Below are positions 29,176 through 31,847 of a stretch of DNA of 31,847 nucleotides, in pieces. The notes beneath the pieces were generated by a model. That model worked only from the letters and a program-made list of their open reading frames with translations. It was not told the origin of the DNA and ran no database searches. Position 1 is the first letter of the stretch; each line of letters starts with the position of its first letter. Source of the stretch: Candidatus Omnitrophota bacterium (GTDB lineage Bacteria; Ratteibacteria; UBA8468; B48-G9; DSTR01); assembly GCA_023818865.1 (NCBI GenBank), contig JAMWDF010000004.1, forward strand, positions 1 through 31,847. Direction: 5' to 3'. Both the position numbers and the translations under genes were made by a program.

Positions 29176-31847
29176 TGAATATCTCTCTCTTCTGTGTGCG
29201 GCGGCCGAAACTAACCATGATGGTAATGTTTATTGCCCTTATCATCGGTGGAATTTCTGTAAAGAGACTTCCCATTGATCTGATGCCGGATATCACCTAT
29301 CCTACCCTGGTTCTTTTCTCCACTTATGAGAATGCCAGTCCGGAAGAAATGGAGGAGCTGGTTACCCGGCCAATAGAAGAAGCCATGAGTGCAGTCCCTG
29401 GTGTAGAAGAAATTTCTTCAGAGTCTTCTGAAGGGTTCAGTACCGTTCGGGTCTCTTTTTCCTGGGGAACAAACCTGGATGTGGCGGCCAATGATGTCCG
29501 AGACAGATTAGATAGAATCATTTCCCGGCTGCCGGAGGATATGGACCGGCCCACCCTGATGAAGTTTGACCCTTCCAGTATGCCCATTCTCATCATGGGC
29601 GCCTCCAGTAATCTTGACCCCATCCAGTTAAGGAAGATTATTGATGAGCAGATTAAGTACCGTTTGGAGCGGATACCCGGAGTGGCCTCTTTGGATATCA
29701 GAGGAGGGCTGGAAAGAGAAATTCGGGTGAGTCTTCATGCCAGTAGAATTAAAGCCTTCAATATACCCTTAGACCAAATTTTGAACTCTATCAAGGCGGC
29801 CAACATCACCCAACCAGCTGGCAGCGTAGAACGCAGCCATTACGATGTGACCATTCGGACTCCCGGGGAATATGCAAGCCTAAGAGAAATTAAGGAAACT
29901 GTGGTAGCAAGCATTCAGGGTGTACCCATCAGGCTGAAGGAGATTGCGACAGTTGAAGACAGAGAGCAGAAAGTTACCCGCATTGTCCGGGTCAATGGTC
30001 GACCAGGGGTTTACCTGGCCGTAACCAAACAGTCGGGGAAAAATACGGTGGAGGTAGCTAAAAAGGTTCTGGCGGAAGTGGCAAGAATCAATCAGGAGAT
30101 GCCCCTGATAGAACTTGTACCTATCGTTGATTCTTCTGACTACATCAAACGTTCTATTGCCTCGGTTGGTTCCTCAGCGTTTTATGGCGGTGGCTTTGCC
30201 ATCCTGGTACTCCTATTTTTTCTGCGGAATATCCCCAGTACCACCATTATTGCTCTGGCTATTCCCACCTCTATCGTCACAACCTTTGCTCTAATGTATT
30301 TTGCTGGCTTCACCCTCAACATGATGACCTTGGGTGGTTTAGCCTTAGGCGTAGGGATGCTGGTTGATAACTCCATTGTTGTGCTGGAGAATATCTACCG
30401 GTTGCAGGAAACTGGTTTGGCTCCGGAACAGGCAGCCATAGAAGGTTCTCAGGAAGTGTCAGCAGCTGTGGTGGCCAGTACTTTAACCACCGTGGTGGTC
30501 TTTCTCCCACTCATTTTTCTTCGGGGAATGGCTGGGGAAATGTTCAAGCAATTGGCTCTGGTGGTCAGTTTTTCTCTTCTGTGTTCTTTGACCGTGGCGT
30601 TAACGGTGGTGCCGATGTTGGCTTCAAAATATCTTCATCCAGTTGACCTTTCCTCCTGGTCTCAAGAAACGCTGGTTCACCGGTTGGTGGTAACTACCGG
30701 AGGGATTTTCCAATCAATGGAAAACAGTTATAAGCAATTCTTACACTGGGCCCTGGTTCATCGCCGGGCAATGTTAGCCGGGGTAGTTTTCTTACTGGGA
30801 ACAAGTTTCCTCCTGGTTCCGTTGATTGGCAGGGAACTCATGCCTCAGAGTGATGAATCAGAAGTGAGGATAGAAGCAGAGGCAGAGGTGGGTACAAAAC
30901 TGTCGGTTCTTCAAGAACAGTTTCAGATAATTGAGAATATCGTTAAAGGTGAAGTTAAAGAAAGAAAAAGTATGGTCGCTACCATCGGGGGTGGCATGGG
31001 TTTCCGGGCCACCGCAGGCCATAAAGGGCAGATGCGCCTTGCTCTCAAGCCCAAAAAAGAGCGGAAACGTTCTAGTGACCAGATAGCTACAGTCCTGCGT
31101 CGCAAGTTATCCCGTATCCCTGGTTTAACCGTTCGCTCTCGGGCTGGGACCGGAATGTTTACCATGATGCTTATGCGCGGCTTTGGCGGCGGCACCGAAA
31201 GGCTCCAGGTAGAAATTAGGGGTTATGACCTGGAAACAGCGGATTTACTTGCTGGCCAGGTGAGAAAGATATTAGAAGAGGTAGAAGGGGTTACTGATAC
31301 TATCATTAGCCGGGAGTCAGGTGCCCCAGAAGAACTAATCGTTATTGACCGGGTCAAAGCAGGCCATTTGGGCCTGACCGTTTCGCAGATTGCCAGGATG
31401 CTGGAGACAAGTCTGGGCGGTAGCATTGCCAGTTATTATCGGGAAGGGGGGAAAGAGTACCGGATCTTCGTTCAGTTCCAAGATGCTGACCGGATGACCT
31501 TAAACGAGATTTTAAATCTGACCGTTACTAATAGCCGGGGCGAATCTATTTTGCTGAAAAACGTGGTTAAGACAAAATCTCACCGCGGTCCGGTGAGTAT
31601 TCAGAGAAAAGACCAGGAAAGAATCGTCACTGTGTCTGCCAATATCAGCGGTCGGGATCTTGGCTCTATCCTAAAAGATGCTAGGCAACGGCTGGTTTCG
31701 CTGACCCTACCGGCTGGTTTCAGTGTTACTTTTGGGGGTGAATATGAGCAACAGGCGGAAGCTTTCCGGGAGTTAATATTAGTTTTCATCCTAGCGCTTG
31801 TTCTGGTTTATATGGTTATGGTCTCCCTTTATGAATCTTTTCAGGAC
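29172..31847 (+). CDS. RND-family efflux pump, inner-membrane component (3' end cut by window edge)
   Basis: The first 892 codons of an AcrB/SwrC-like RND transporter; about 1020-1050 residues are expected, so roughly 130-160 are missing. The protein begins MMNISLFCVRRPKLTMMVMF with TM1, then VKRLPIDLMPDITYPTL and the porter domain (ENASPEEMEELVTRPIEEAM). After the first large periplasmic loop comes the TM2-TM6 block with GGLALGVGMLVDNSIVVLEN; Asp398 (counting from the second ATG) is the conserved TM4 proton-relay residue, and the following Asp of AcrB is Asn here, as in many Gram-positive and deep-branching pumps. LLGTSFLLVPLIGRELMPQSDES marks TM7. Start ATGs at 29172 and 29175 are both possible; the first overlaps the adaptor stop. 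The pump uses proton influx to export compounds; the substrate is unknown. Confidence 0.95.
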   Translation, partial: MMNISLFCVRRPKLTMMVMFIALIIGGISVKRLPIDLMPDITYPTLVLFSTYENASPEEMEELVTRPIEEAMSAVPGVEEISSESSEGFSTVRVSFSWGTNLDVAANDVRDRLDRIISRLPEDMDRPTLMKFDPSSMPILIMGASSNLDPIQLRKIIDEQIKYRLERIPGVASLDIRGGLEREIRVSLHASRIKAFNIPLDQILNSIKAANITQPAGSVERSHYDVTIRTPGEYASLREIKETVVASIQGVPIRLKEIATVEDREQKVTRIVRVNGRPGVYLAVTKQSGKNTVEVAKKVLAEVARINQEMPLIELVPIVDSSDYIKRSIASVGSSAFYGGGFAILVLLFFLRNIPSTTIIALAIPTSIVTTFALMYFAGFTLNMMTLGGLALGVGMLVDNSIVVLENIYRLQETGLAPEQAAIEGSQEVSAAVVASTLTTVVVFLPLIFLRGMAGEMFKQLALVVSFSLLCSLTVALTVVPMLASKYLHPVDLSSWSQETLVHRLVVTTGGIFQSMENSYKQFLHWALVHRRAMLAGVVFLLGTSFLLVPLIGRELMPQSDESEVRIEAEAEVGTKLSVLQEQFQIIENIVKGEVKERKSMVATIGGGMGFRATAGHKGQMRLALKPKKERKRSSDQIATVLRRKLSRIPGLTVRSRAGTGMFTMMLMRGFGGGTERLQVEIRGYDLETADLLAGQVRKILEEVEGVTDTIISRESGAPEELIVIDRVKAGHLGLTVSQIARMLETSLGGSIASYYREGGKEYRIFVQFQDADRMTLNEILNLTVTNSRGESILLKNVVKTKSHRGPVSIQRKDQERIVTVSANISGRDLGSILKDARQRLVSLTLPAGFSVTFGGEYEQQAEAFRELILVFILALVLVYMVMVSLYESFQD

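Overview
This window is bacterial chromosome, densely packed (no gene-free stretch exceeds 300 bases), with moderate GC content as judged by eye. A two-membrane (Gram-negative type) cell is suggested by an RND efflux adaptor and pump, a glycine-zipper lipoprotein and several proteins with export signals. Three unrelated-looking uroporphyrinogen-decarboxylase (URO-D) superfamily proteins, a GH29 fucosidase, a large secreted clan-A glycosidase, a right-handed beta-helix protein and an SGNH esterase together suggest a carbohydrate-degrading uncultured lineage (Omnitrophota, Armatimonadota or PVC-like). I cannot assign a phylum from this sequence. No tRNA, rRNA, CRISPR array, transposase or phage gene was seen.

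Layout. 1-817(-): a ParA-type ATPase cut by the left edge, divergent from a secreted beta-helix protein (915-2702 +). 2561-5631(-): a mutarotase-fold protein, a glycine-zipper lipoprotein and a MATE transporter. 5747-7841(+): a PHP phosphoesterase and a GT-B glycosyltransferase, probably one transcript. 7970-11975(-): a polysaccharide-deacetylase-like fusion directly abutting a DegT-type aminotransferase, with a URO-D protein upstream. 12139-13931(+): a flavin reductase-like protein overlapping an amidohydrolase. 14011-17418(-): HU with its own promoter, and upstream a GH29 fucosidase / PAS protein / TauE-like permease series. 17541-19635(+): an alpha/beta hydrolase and a second URO-D protein, closed by a strong hairpin. 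19690-20022(-): a small exported coiled-coil protein. 20231-21046(+): a HAD phosphatase behind a roughly 100-base imperfect inverted repeat. 21015-27685(-): a compact five-gene operon (small unknown protein, cysteine synthase, 1090-residue secreted glycosidase, third URO-D protein, SGNH esterase). 27970-31847(+): RND adaptor and RND pump, the pump cut by the right edge.

How it works together. The predicted exported enzymes (beta-helix protein, large glycosidase) could act on polysaccharide outside the cytoplasm. The fucosidase, SGNH esterase and alpha/beta hydrolase lack signal peptides and would act on imported, possibly acylated, oligosaccharides. The roles of the URO-D-like proteins are open, because each carries a different version of the metal-site region.

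The least ordinary signals are: (i) three genes whose predicted -10 box sits 7-9 bases before the ATG with no Shine-Dalgarno sequence, suggesting leaderless mRNAs; (ii) the long inverted-repeat element before the HAD gene; (iii) the three URO-D variants; (iv) the cysteine synthase-glycosidase-URO-D-esterase operon. I did not find a clearly new defence or mobile system.
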